Positions 11,488-21,779 of a stretch of 64,000 nt of DNA are shown here, piece by piece. The stretch's first letter is position 1. The number at the start of each line of letters is the position of its first letter. Source of the DNA: Macrotrachela quadricornifera (lineage: Eukaryota > Rotifera > Eurotatoria > Philodinida > Philodinidae); NCBI GenBank assembly GCA_022393335.1, contig JAJEKB010017462.1, forward strand, positions 77,371 to 141,370, written 5' to 3'. Below the pieces are notes generated by a model. The model had not been told where the DNA came from, did no database searches, and worked only from the letters and a program-made list of their open reading frames with translations. Position numbers and translations under genes: made by a program.

Positions 11488-13500
11488 ATGGCAAGTGAAG
11501 ATTCAAAACAAGATCGAAAGATGTCTGATATTCCTTTAACTGATGAAGATTCTAATTCTGGTGATAATTCACAACTAAAGTCAACAATACCGAAGAGTAC
11601 AGAAACATCCTCTTCTGATACTCCCGCTAAAGTGCCTGTAATAAATCGTCCACCAAAACCTGCTGGACCTGCCATTGGACCATGCTTTCAATTTATCACT
11701 ACTGATTTAGATAGGATGTTATGGATAGGAAGTGTATTAATACTTCGACATGTATCATTTGATCGACCAGAAATTGAATTTATCTCGAAAGTAAAAGTTG
11801 ATTATGATTGGGAAGTATTATATGAAAATTTATTTGATATGCGAGTTTATAGAGTAAATCTTTTTATTGAATTATGCTATGGTCATGGTGATGATAAAAT
11901 TATTTGGAAAATAAATTGGTTTGATCATAAAACAGAAGGTTCAATTTATATAGCAAGATACAATCAAAAATGGCGTGGTGGTTGTTTTTCTTGTAATGGA
12001 TATGATGCTTCTGTTCCAAAAGAAAAAGCATCAAGTATGAATTATGATAATGTTTGGAATCATCTTCTATCTATTCATGATAAAAATCCATTACATATAT
12101 TAATATGGGGTGGTGATCAAAGTTATAATGATTTTGTATTAGAAGATATATTATTTTTAAAAAATTGGTCAAATATGAAATGGGATGATAGATGGACTGT
12201 TGAATTTGATGAAGAAACAAAAATTGAAATTGAAAAATATTATTTTGATACATATGCTGAACATTGGTCATGTCGTCATGAAATGAAACGAGCATTATCA
12301 TCAATACCAGGTGTAATGATGTGGGATGATCATGATATATATGATGGTGCTGGATCATATCCTCAATTACTTCATGATAGTCCAATTATGTTAGGATTAT
12401 TTGAAAAAGCACAAAAAATGCGACTTCTTTTTCAACATCATACAACACCAGAAAAAGCTCGTGAACATAAAATGTTTGGTTATCAAGGATATAATTTTCT
12501 TGCTCGATGTGGTCCTAATTTAGCTATATTTGGTGCAGATCAACGAACTGAACGTGATGAATTAAAAGTTCAAGATGAACAAACTTGGGATATGATTTTT
12601 GAGAAATTTGATAAAGAACTTGATGGTGTTAAACATTTAATTGTTTTATTTCCTGTTCCATTTTCATATGTTCGTTTTAAAATAGCTGAAAAAGTTTTTG
12701 GTGTTTTAAAGAATTTTTCAATGCGATGGGATTTTATTCCATTTTTTAAAAATACAAATTCAATTTTTGGTTTACCAGAACTTTATGATGATCTTCTTGA
12801 TGAATGGACAAATGAAGCACATCTTAATGAACGTAATCGTGTTCTTTCAAGATTTCAAGATATTGCACAAAAGAAAAAAGTTCGTATAACATTTTTTAGT
12901 GGTGATGTTCATTGTTGTGGTGTTAGTCGATTTCAAAGTCAAGGAAATAATGTTCCATCATCTATTAATGATCATAAATTAATGTATCAAATAATATCAT
13001 CAGCTATTGTTAATATTCCACCACCAAAATTTCTTATTCAATCTCTTCATTTTTTTACTAAAAAATGGTATCCTCTTCGAAATACGGAAGAAGAAGTTAT
13101 TGATTTCTTTTATCAATCACCAGAAACAGGAGGGAATTTATATCTAAGAAAATTACTTCCAAATAGAAATTGGTGTTATTTCGAACAATGTACAACAGCA
13201 AGCTCGACTGTTGCTAAGATTAATCAAGTTGGATTTATTGAAAGTTTTTGGATATATACGGATTATCTCCTCTCTTTAGTTAGATTAAATTGGATGATTA
13301 AATGGGCACATCAAGGTAATAAAACAATGGATGGAGATCAACGTACTGAAGAATCATCTTCTCATTTAACGACTGAATTTAATCAAGAAGGACAAGAAGA
13401 AAACAATTTAAGAGTTCAATTTTGGTTAGAAAGTAGTGCAAAAAAGGATGAAGGAAAAAAGTTTACAAATTATCCACTACTTATTCCTCATCTTAAATAA
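11488..13500 (+). CDS. PhoD-like metallophosphatase
   Basis: An intronless frame of 670 residues. The first in-frame ATG is at 11488 (MASEDSKQDRK); three upstream codons are open but begin with TTG, so ATG is chosen. The N-terminal 60 residues are Ser/Thr-rich and probably disordered. The catalytic core shows the binuclear-metal phosphoesterase motifs: LIWGGDQSYND, MMWDDHDIYDGAGSYP, LAIFGADQRTERD and FFSGDVHCCGVSRF. These fit the PhoD-like family (alkaline phosphatase/phosphodiesterase type, usually Ca/Fe dependent in PhoD). No signal peptide or membrane segment is visible, so a cytosolic location is likely, unlike bacterial Tat-exported PhoD. The tail after the GDVH motif runs about 200 residues and ends in a charged, low-complexity stretch. 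The substrate is unknown. Related eukaryotic PhoD-like proteins occur in fungi and oomycetes, so foreign origin is possible but not shown here. Confidence 0.88.
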   Translation: MASEDSKQDRKMSDIPLTDEDSNSGDNSQLKSTIPKSTETSSSDTPAKVPVINRPPKPAGPAIGPCFQFITTDLDRMLWIGSVLILRHVSFDRPEIEFISKVKVDYDWEVLYENLFDMRVYRVNLFIELCYGHGDDKIIWKINWFDHKTEGSIYIARYNQKWRGGCFSCNGYDASVPKEKASSMNYDNVWNHLLSIHDKNPLHILIWGGDQSYNDFVLEDILFLKNWSNMKWDDRWTVEFDEETKIEIEKYYFDTYAEHWSCRHEMKRALSSIPGVMMWDDHDIYDGAGSYPQLLHDSPIMLGLFEKAQKMRLLFQHHTTPEKAREHKMFGYQGYNFLARCGPNLAIFGADQRTERDELKVQDEQTWDMIFEKFDKELDGVKHLIVLFPVPFSYVRFKIAEKVFGVLKNFSMRWDFIPFFKNTNSIFGLPELYDDLLDEWTNEAHLNERNRVLSRFQDIAQKKKVRITFFSGDVHCCGVSRFQSQGNNVPSSINDHKLMYQIISSAIVNIPPPKFLIQSLHFFTKKWYPLRNTEEEVIDFFYQSPETGGNLYLRKLLPNRNWCYFEQCTTASSTVAKINQVGFIESFWIYTDYLLSLVRLNWMIKWAHQGNKTMDGDQRTEESSSHLTTEFNQEGQEENNLRVQFWLESSAKKDEGKKFTNYPLLIPHLK

Positions 13501-13802
13501 ATTTATTCATTAACATTTATTCAATCGTTTAACAAATTCGATTATTCAAGCTAACATTAAGAAAACATTTCAATCTTTTTTTTATTGCTAAACTATTTAT
13601 AAAAAAATCAGACAATTTTAGAAATAGATAAATCTAGTGCTACAGCTGTTTCTCTATTATCATAAGTAACTACAAAAGTGTTCTTTTTGAGAGATAAACT
13701 CTTGATAGATATATTACACGTTGGATATATAGAAGTGTAATTTCGTTCCTCTTCGATATATATTCATGCTTCTCTTATTCATCGTAGAACAGACATTCTA
13801 CT

Positions 13803-13949
13803 TAGTGGCGTGGCCAAGGGTAAGCTAGCTCAGGCATCGGAAGAAAAAAAACTAATAACTGCCTTCATTTACAATACATCTGCTGCATTTTTTCAAAAAT
13901 CATGAGACATTGTTCTGGTACCCGCGAATTTCTGGTTACGCCACTAATT
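13803..13949. mobile_element. Short MITE with AGTGGCGT ends
   Basis: About 146 bp bounded by AGTGGCGTGGCC on the left and GGTTACGCCACT on the right, an imperfect terminal inverted repeat. Flanking TA on both sides would fit a TA target duplication. There is no coding capacity. 'AGTGGCGTA' ends are common on animal DNA transposons; superfamily assignment is uncertain. Confidence 0.5.
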
Positions 13950-13994
13950 TCACAAAGTACTATTTATTACCATATTGACAAATTAAAAGAAACA

Positions 13995-14437
13995 GGTTCA
14001 CTTTATGTTTCTATCCTTGAAGATTATCTTCTTTCAGCTACCACATGTGAGTAATGAAAGAAAATAATTTAGCGTTACTTTTGTATTTTGTCATTTTTTA
14101 TACCAGTTTAGTTCAAATTGGTGTTTGCAGCAGGACAATGATCCCTAACATACACGAGTAATATTTGTCAAGAATTTATTGACAAGAATGTACCACAGTT
14201 ATTAGATTGACCATCTAACAGTCCTGATGCAAATTCTGTCGAAAGTATCTGATCGATCGTGAAACGCAACGTAGAAAAAATATCTATGATTAATTCGCAT
14301 CAATGTTTATTTTTTTCTTCAGATAGTACAGCTCAAGTAGTATATGCATGCATATAGTACTCGAACTGTACTATCTGAAGAAAAATAAATCTACGCCGTA
14401 TAGTTTTTAAAACACGAGACTTTTGACGTGCACTGTA
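13995..14437 (+). pseudogene. Relic of a Tc1-like transposase with its right terminal repeat
   Basis: Translated fragments match the DDE part of Tc1 transposases. Near 13995 there is GSLYVSILEDYLLS. At about 14130 comes LQQDNDP-stop-HT, matching the 'FQQDNDPKHT' block. At 14199-14280 comes QLLD-stop-PSNSPDANSVESI-stop-SIVKRNVEK, matching 'WPSNSPDLNPIENLWSILKRNVEK'. Stops: TAA at the Lys of DPKHT, TGA at both Trp positions (14208-14210, 14250-14252). The end CACGAGACTTTTGACGTG followed by CACTG and TA (14413-14437) is a classic Tc1 terminal repeat read inward. The 5' part of the element, including the DNA-binding domain, is missing or unrecognisable. The element is clearly dead. Confidence 0.8.
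14305..14389. repeat. Near-perfect 40-bp-arm palindrome
   Basis: CTTCAGATAGTACAG on the left pairs with CTGTACTATCTGAAG on the right, continuing to a TATATGCATGCATATA centre with practically no loop. Only two or three mismatches are seen over about 40 bp per arm. It sits between the Tc1 coding relic and the Tc1 right terminus, so it may be a subterminal palindrome of that element or a tiny insertion. Confidence 0.8.
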
Positions 14438-14563
14438 TATTACAACTCATCGAATTCTATGTATATGTTTCCTTTCGATATGTTCATATATTTTACAAAT
14501 AATCAGAAAAAATGTACAGAATATACAGTTTATTTGTTACCAGCTAAATAGCAGTATATCGTC

Positions 14564-16168
14564 TTAATTGTGTTGAGTCAAAAAATTCAAGCATGAATAG
14601 TGTGTATTAATAGCTTCGGAATAGTATTCTATAGCTCCCGCACAATATCCTAATTGATGGCAAAGTTGTCCCATATTACGTAATGTTGTAACTGTACTCC
14701 ATTGTGCTGCAATAGATGCATGTTGATTGATATTTAAGGCGCATTCATGAAGTTGAAAAGCAGTATGATAATCGAATAAATTTGCATATGCAAGTCCTAA
14801 ATTTCGATAACTTTGTGCTAGAAGTATATGATCTTGTGGTAAATATCTTTTTCGTATATTTAATGAACTTTTAAATAATTCAATAAGTTGTGTATCTTTG
14901 CCATATGATAGATTAATATGTCCATAATTATTCATACAAGTAGCAATTTGTAAATCATCAAATGAATCTATAATATTAGCTTGTGCATAGATTTCTAAAA
15001 CTCGTTCACATGTTTTCCATAGTTCACTAATATCAGTTTGTTGCCATTTAATAATACAATTAATATGTCGAATATATGCACAATCAATAGGTTTATAAGC
15101 TATCCATGATAATTTTTGTCGATCATTTGATATTGATATGAAATTTTTATTAATATAATTACTTTGTTTATTTTTAGTCATTTCATCATTTCCACGCAAG
15201 ATTAATTGTGATAGAGATTTATTAAATGGTATTGTCTGAAAATTTTCTAAACATTCAAGATTTTCATTTGTAGCAATAAATCGACATACCCAAACACCAT
15301 TTGATTTATCAAATGTAACCATATCAATACGAAATATACTTCCAATATCAAATAAAACTTCATTTTCTTCATTAAAATTACTCATACGTGTAATATCAGC
15401 AGCATTAATTGCAGGTAAACTCAAATCTACATGAATTTCAATTAATACTGATCGGGAATTTTCTGCTTGTGAATCAGTTGGAGATGCATATGTTAATGCA
15501 ATTTCTTTATTTCGACTTGTTGACATAAAAGATTTAACAGCAACAATATGACCAACAAGATTTCGTAGTTCTTTTAATTCTTCATCAGTTTGCCGTATAC
15601 CTCGATATAGAACAATCGTTCCTGCTTTTTCCATTAGTTTTTGTTGTTGATATTTTAATATTCGAAGTTGTGCACTTAAATCAGCAATATAAAAACGTAG
15701 AAAATAAATTTTATCAATATCGCCAGAGCGTAATGTTTGATTTATACATCGATAGACAAAGGATTCTTTTGTGTACCAATTAATGGCATCTTCAGGTCGA
15801 TAATTTTCTGCAAAATTTCGAATATCTGTTAATGTATTGTTATTGACATAGAGTTGAAGAAAAAAATCAAGCATAGCCGATTTAGCTAGTGCACTTTCAT
15901 GTATCGTTGAATGTACAATTTGTAATAGTTTTTCATAAAAATGTACATTTGGTTGAAGTAATTGAAATTGAATTAATAGATTTGATTGTAAATCAAAATA
16001 TTGATTTTCTTCTTTACGAATATTAGGTTTGTAGGATAAATTATGATATGGACTCATAGATTTTTCAGAAATACCTTTTCTAAAGTTCTTCTTTTCATAG
16101 AACACATTATGCCGATGGTGTCTTCTGAAATGTTTGTCGTTATATTCGCATGAATGTAATGCAATCAT
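14564..16168 (-). CDS. Arginine ADP-ribosyltransferase with C-terminal TPR region (ART1)
   Basis: Transfers ADP-ribose from NAD+ to protein arginine in characterised R-S-E family members. From the ATG at 16168 the frame gives 534 residues. Catalytic signature: Arg in LYRGIRQ (about residue 189), STS in SFMSTSRNKE (216-218) and the ExE pair in EENEVLF (268-270). All three parts of the R-S-ExE triad are present, so activity is plausible. After the ART fold come KLC-type TPR segments, e.g. LAQSYRNLGLAYANLFDYHT near residue 460. The N-terminal domain seen in ART2 and ART3 (LWLD..., SGSLG...) is absent. The frame is open 18 codons upstream of the ATG and encodes a hydrophobic segment (ADALLVIVMIALHS) that looks like a signal peptide or anchor, but no ATG begins it; a non-ATG start or an upstream exon is possible. 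Stop TAA. Confidence 0.85.
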   Translation of the reverse strand: MIALHSCEYNDKHFRRHHRHNVFYEKKNFRKGISEKSMSPYHNLSYKPNIRKEENQYFDLQSNLLIQFQLLQPNVHFYEKLLQIVHSTIHESALAKSAMLDFFLQLYVNNNTLTDIRNFAENYRPEDAINWYTKESFVYRCINQTLRSGDIDKIYFLRFYIADLSAQLRILKYQQQKLMEKAGTIVLYRGIRQTDEELKELRNLVGHIVAVKSFMSTSRNKEIALTYASPTDSQAENSRSVLIEIHVDLSLPAINAADITRMSNFNEENEVLFDIGSIFRIDMVTFDKSNGVWVCRFIATNENLECLENFQTIPFNKSLSQLILRGNDEMTKNKQSNYINKNFISISNDRQKLSWIAYKPIDCAYIRHINCIIKWQQTDISELWKTCERVLEIYAQANIIDSFDDLQIATCMNNYGHINLSYGKDTQLIELFKSSLNIRKRYLPQDHILLAQSYRNLGLAYANLFDYHTAFQLHECALNINQHASIAAQWSTVTTLRNMGQLCHQLGYCAGAIEYYSEAINTHYSCLNFLTQHN

Positions 16169-17388
16169 CACTATCACTAGAAGCGCATCAGCTGCTATAA
16201 TTCTCAATAAGAGATTTCGTCAACATTCTTTTAAATATTTACGTGTTTCACAGTGCGTTGTATATAATATACTATAATGGTGTATATCTCCAGATGTCTA
16301 ATTTTCGTGAGATATCTTTTTATTATATTACGTAGTTATCAACAAATTTCAGCGAAAAATATTGATTAATAGTTTATTAAATACTTGATTTACTTTATAC
16401 TGCGCCATATTTGCAACGCAATTTAGTTTATAATTGTGCGTAAAATATTTGCCATGTCCTACTTTCCAACATAGTAACACGTATGGATTAAAGAGTACTG
16501 CCATTATAGGACAGAATAGAGAGAAAAAAAACCGTATTTGAAAATATTTGTCTTAAAACATGTGTTCTAAATACTTGTATTGTATCAATATAGAGAAAGC
16601 TGGTAGAATTAATAAATGAAAACAAATTGATAGGATTGTTGTGTTTTGATGCAAGCCAGAAATGAGAATTATAGATTGATTAAATTGTCTGTTTGCTCTA
16701 TTTTTTTTCTGCTTCTATTAGAGTTTTTCTTATTTCACCTTCTTGCTACTAGATATGTTTTATTTTTTTTATGAAAAAGATAGCAGATAATGCAGTGTGA
16801 CACGTTCTACAATTTATGAGGGACAAATTTATTTTGTATTAAAAAACTATATGAATCTTGCACGATTGAAACTTTATCAAAATAAAATAGTAATATTTAA
16901 ATCAGTAGATAAAACATCTTTTGCTCTACAATTGTTAACATTTCCTCGTCTATATCTTTTATTTCAAGGTATTGGTAAGCAAATTACTAAAATTGAACGA
17001 AAGCATTTTTGTTCATAATAGCCCCAAATGAGATAATTATGAATATAGATCGAATATGGTGGAGTAATTCTGAATGCTATGATAGAATGGTAGTAATATT
17101 CAAGCTTTTACACCTGATCACTTTTCTAGGAAAGAAAAACATTGAATCAAAAAGCATTTCCTAGAAAATCTAATTCTAAACAATCCTATATCAAACACGA
17201 TGTCTTTCGAATAACCAATAACTGATTTTTAACAACTAGGAATTACTTTTATTCCTCAATTATTATAATTTTTTATTTGTTTTCGACCTTTTTACACTGG
17301 ATTTGTCAGAAACTGGCTAATACCTGTCTAATATCAACTTCTGTAATGTCCTAAATATATTTTAAGTTATAGTATATATAATAAGTAA

Positions 17389-18087
17389 TGTCAACGTCAG
17401 AAGTAAATGGGAAAAACTCTGAGAGAAATATCTCCTGAACGGGTGTAGCTAGCGATCTGTAGTTTTCACCAATCGAAAGAGGAGGAGAGAGGACATCTTT
17501 TTCTTCAATAATATATAAGACAAAATCCTTTTTGAACCTAATCATATTTAAAGAATATTCAATAGAACCCATGAAAATGACATGTCAGCTAGATGAAGTT
17601 TTGATTTTGACTTTTGATTTAGATAGACGAACTTGAGATCTATACCTTCAGATATGACGCAAATAATTGTCTCATTACATTCAAATGTTGTGCAAATGGA
17701 ATCATGTACTTATAAGCGCAAATAACAGGAAATTTTACTAATTTTTGACTAAGTTTTCACACTTTTTATTATGATAGCTTGAAGTTTCAATGAAAATGTA
17801 TGAAAAATACGAAAGCACATTGTGTCTCGAATTATAAATCTCAAGTTTCACTATCTAAATCAAAGGTCAAAATCAAAACTTCATCTAGCTGGCATGTCAT
17901 TTTCATGGGTTCTTTTGAATGTTCTTTGAATATGATTAGGTTTAAAAGAATTTTGTCTTATATATTATTGACGAAAAAGACGTTCTCATTCCTCCTCTTT
18001 CGATTGATGAAAATCACAGATCGCTAGCTGCATCCGTTCGAGAGTTATTCCTCCCAGAGTTTTACCCACTTACTTCTGTCATCGACA
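17389..18087. mobile_element. Foldback element inserted in the left arm of the larger inverted repeat
   Basis: 699 bp. The left terminus TGTCAACGTCAGAAGTAA pairs with the right terminus TTACTTCTGTCATCGACA. Arms of about 255-265 bp (17389-17643 and 17834-18087) are inverted copies; for example CATGAAAATGACATGTCAGC against GCTGGCATGTCATTTTCATG. The flanks are ATAAGTAA (17381-17388) and TTAGTAAG (18088-18095). The undisturbed copy in the other outer arm has a single CTAGTAAG at this point, so the flanks are a target-site duplication of about 7-8 bp with a mismatch. A 7-8-bp duplication suggests hAT-like mobilisation. No coding capacity. Confidence 0.82.
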
Positions 18088-18140
18088 TTAGTAAGATCTA
18101 AAAAAAATGAGTAAATAAATGGTAAAACGAAACATTAATC

Positions 18141-19842
18141 ATTTTTTCGTCAAGACATCGATATAAGCTCTTCTAATTTCTTTTCGGAACGAAGACTCAT
18201 ACATTCTAGTGCTTCATTTCGATGAAAAAAAGTTTATCAACTTCCTTGAGAACAATATGATTTTGGAAGATAATATCATTGTATTAAGTAGTTTCATTAC
18301 AGACAGTGTCAATAGATCATGAGATGTCAGAAGAGCAATATTTAATTAATTATTTATGCTATTACATGATATATACTTGTGATAATATATGTATTGAAAT
18401 GTATCAGTTAAAGATATTAGCGATAATGTAGAACAACAAAGAGTTATCTAAAGATATTTTGACATATTAGGATGTCAAATAATCAGAGATTTACTTCATA
18501 TATTCCAAAGATTATTTTAACGGGGGGATAAAAATGTCACTTCAAAGCAAATTCATAACAATGCATTAATCTCGCATGGTAGGTGAGATAAGTTTAATAG
18601 TTGACAGAATTGAATAGTTTGAAACCGGGATAAATAGAGAATCAACGTAGTTCTTGCTGCAAAAAGAAGCGTCATTTAATGGATATATAAATTTGATACG
18701 TGCGTTCATTTTGAATTATTTATAGAGCTCGAAGTTTTTTAGAGCAGATATATCAATAATGAATCACTACAAAGTGTTACCATAAAGGATGAGACTGCTA
18801 GATTTTAATAAAGCAGTTATAAGTTTTACATTCTTTTAGATGACTCCTGAATTTTCAATATGTACAGTTGACATTATAGTCTAAAAGTTAAAAAAGGTTT
18901 CAAAAGATTCTAAATTATACTAATACATCCGTCTGCCTGTGAAAAAAAAAAGTTTCAGCAACTTTTGGTTAAACACATCCAGAATTTTGGGATGGGAAAA
19001 ACTCCTGGTGCAATTAATTTCTTTTGAGATTCAATTTCGACATTTTTGCGAGAAACACATATCTTACACATATATAAGTCTAAGTTTTTGTTACCACGAA
19101 AACATATATTGTTATAATTACATTACGTAAGATTTAAATTGAACGTATCCAATTTCGTTAGAATCTTAGCAGTAGGAATGAGAAAGAAAATTCGATACAA
19201 TTTGCTAACGAAATAGTGAATATCATAGTAGAGTTTTACCATAAAGCACTCTTATCTCTTGAAAAGTTCCAAAAATCAACGTGAAGAAGTAAAATTTCGA
19301 TAATTTGGAACAAAAGACATCAAACTACTGTTAATTGGTATGTCGCTGAATGACCTAAAATACTTTTGATTTTTGTGGAGATCTATATTCTCATAGAAGA
19401 TGGTGACATCATTCAAAACTTCATCAATATTGAAGAAGCTCAACAGAAGGAAACCTCGAATGGTACTGTGCAATACAAGATCTTTCTCGGTTAAGGCCGT
19501 TCTTTTCAGTTTGAATAGCGAGACTCCTTTCAATGGATCTCACTTATGAGTACTATTTGTTGATATACAGTTAATAACGAGAAACATTGGAGATCGTTGA
19601 ATCATTGGTTTACAGAAAGATGATTTAAAAAATAAATGATGGAATTTAACACACGTGTAAGATCTATATTCTGATGATATCACATTTAGTCATAGAACCT
19701 TCAGTAATACAGTTAATAATCTTCAGTTTCTCTAAAAACCTTCTACTTACTGTACTAATACGGATTATTTAATTTTGCAGTCTACTTTGAGACATTTTCC
19801 TGAAGAAAGTCTATAAGTTTGGATAAATACAGTGATTAATGT
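18141..19842. other. Interior of the long inverted-repeat element
   Basis: 1.7 kb of AT-rich DNA with no protein recognised. Open frames of 60-85 codons exist but look random. If the parent element carried a transposase it is not recognisable here. Confidence 0.5.
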
Positions 19843-20389
19843 TCTGTTTTACTATTTGTTCACTAATTTTTTCTAGATCTTACTAGTTTTTATAGGTATT
19901 ATGGCTTAAAATGTATTTAGGATATTATAGAAGTTGTTATTAGACAGGTATTAGCCAGTTTCTGACAAATCCAGTGTAAAAAGATCGAAAATAAATAAAA
20001 AATTATAATAATTGAGGAATAAAAGTAATTCCTAGTTGTTAAAAATCAGTTATTGGTTATTCGAAAGACATCGTGTTTGATATAGGATTGTTTAGAATTA
20101 GATTTTCTAGGAAATGCTTTTTGATTCAATGTTTTTCTTTCCTAGAAAAGTGATCAGGTGTAAAAGCTTGAATATTACTACCATTCTATCATAGCATTCA
20201 GAATTACTCCACCATATTCGATCTATATTCATAATTATCTCATTTGGGGCTATTAAGAACAAAAATGCTTTCGTTCAATTTTAGTAATTTGCTTACCAAT
20301 ACCTTGAAATAAAAGATATAGACGAGGAAATGTTATCAATTGTAGAGCAAGAGATGTTCTATCTACTGATGTAAATATTACTATTTTAT

Positions 20390-20929
20390 CTTAATCTCCT
20401 AATAAGTAAAGTGATTTATAATGAAGCATAAAATTTCCAGCTATTTTGGCTGAGTGTTCATAATTGTCTCACTCTATAAATCATATGTTCATAATAGTCC
20501 CACACGGGGCTACTATGAACAAACGATAGGTGCTTCTAGTAAAATAGATGATGAACGAGTTGCCGACGGTATTCTTTGAAAATTTTTACATAGCCTTGTA
20601 GAGGATACTTCTGGCTACATGCAAGTGTTTTTTCTTCTCAAAAATACGTGGATCACTCCAAAAGTTTTTAGGCCCGGCTCTTGTAAAGGGCGCAGTTCAA
20701 GTTTAAGTATTTTGTTATAATGCTTAGGCATATTTAGGATTATGTGCAAAGTTTCAGACTTCTAGGTTTTGTACTTCGCTGTGGGTCATCATTGCTTTTA
20801 TATTTGGTGTACTCTCTAGAAAACAGCGTGCCATACAGAACTAATAAGGGTTTTAGACAAGATTATGAACCATTTTAGGTTTCGTTCGTTTATTAATAAA
20901 CCATCGAAAGATTTTAGACAATTTTAAGA
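20390..20929. other. Non-coding, with a small GTTCATAATAG hairpin
   Basis: No gene. A hairpin at about 20487-20520 (GTTCATAATAGTCCCA paired with GGGGCTACTATGAAC) resembles the GTTCATAATAGCCCC word inside the left arm near 17010, so it may be another terminus of the same element family. Confidence 0.5.
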
Positions 20930-21290
20930 ACCATAACATATGAAATATGGTTCTAGAGATTCAGAAGAGTTTCATCCTGCACCATTTTTTTCGTAAAAAA
21001 CCAGAAAAAGTACAAAATGGTTCCAAAGATTCAAAAGAGTTCTATCTCGCACCATTTTTTTCCCTAAGGAACCATAACAGATAAACAAATGGTTCTAGAG
21101 ATTTAGAAGAGTTTTGTCCCGCATCATTTATTTTCGTAAAGATCCATGATAGATAAAAAACGGTTCTAGAGATTTAAAAAGGTTTCATCCCGCACCATTC
21201 ATTTTTGTAGAGAGCCATAGCAGATAAAAAATGGTTCTATTTCACACCACACTTTTCGTATGAAGAACTTCCTCCACAAGAATGGTTCTA
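20930..21290. repeat. Tandem repeat, ~70-bp unit, 4-5 copies
   Basis: Units share the order AACCATAACAGATAA, TGGTTCTAGAGATT, AGAAGAGTTT, CCCGCACCATTTTTTT. Copies start near 20930, 21000, 21070, 21142 and 21213; the last is shortened. Divergence is about 15-25 percent by eye. Similar TAGAACC words recur at 23860-23960. No coding sense is seen. Confidence 0.75.
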
Positions 21291-21779
21291 GAGCAAGTTA
21301 CTTGAACCTTTTTGAATGGCTCACTTATTCGTAATATCTGATATAATTTGCTATTGGATCCCTGATTTCTTCAATACCCATGCTTATCTTTTTCAAATAC
21401 TGAATTTCGAATTAAATTGTATGTTGCGCTAAGTATGCAGAACTCAGAGAGCATTACTATACGCTTTGATTATGGCACAATGACACGAAGTCACACTAAA
21501 ATTGTCTTAATCTCATAGGTTTCATATGAAAACTCCTCAAGACTTTTCAGCAGAAAGATTCGCAGTATCTCTCTTTTATTTATTGTTGACAGATAGAGAT
21601 TCATAGCATTTCATATAGACATAAGGATTAACATAGAAATGAAGAATTAGACAAATAACAAAACGAGCTAAGTATATAAATAGGATGTCAGTTCCAAACA
21701 TCACGAGTTACTGACAGATGCAATATATCAAATATAGCAACGCAGGTTATATTAGATATAAGGGATTATATATAAAAGA

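Larger units (their letters stand above)
16882..20389. mobile_element. Element with ~490-bp inverted terminal arms
   Basis: The left arm 16882-17373 and right arm 19899-20389 are inverted copies, nearly identical over about 490 bp. Examples: GGATTTGTCAGAAACTGGCT near 17299 against AGCCAGTTTCTGACAAATCC near 19954, and TAGCCCCAAATGAGATAATT near 17020 against its complement near 20237. Homology resumes past the inserted element at 18088-18140, matching inverted 19843-19893. The interior (18141-19842) has no recognisable transposase, so this is a non-autonomous long-TIR or foldback element. The high identity of the arms points to a fairly recent origin or to gene conversion between them. Confidence 0.8.

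Noticed and set aside
12071..12385. 104-codon minus-strand frame rich in His/Tyr/Ile
   Set aside because: It is the antisense shadow of the PhoD-like gene; composition reflects A/T third positions.
16797..17018. 73-codon open frame on the plus strand
   Set aside because: It overlaps the left arm of a long inverted repeat, is matched by non-open sequence in the other arm, and has no family resemblance.
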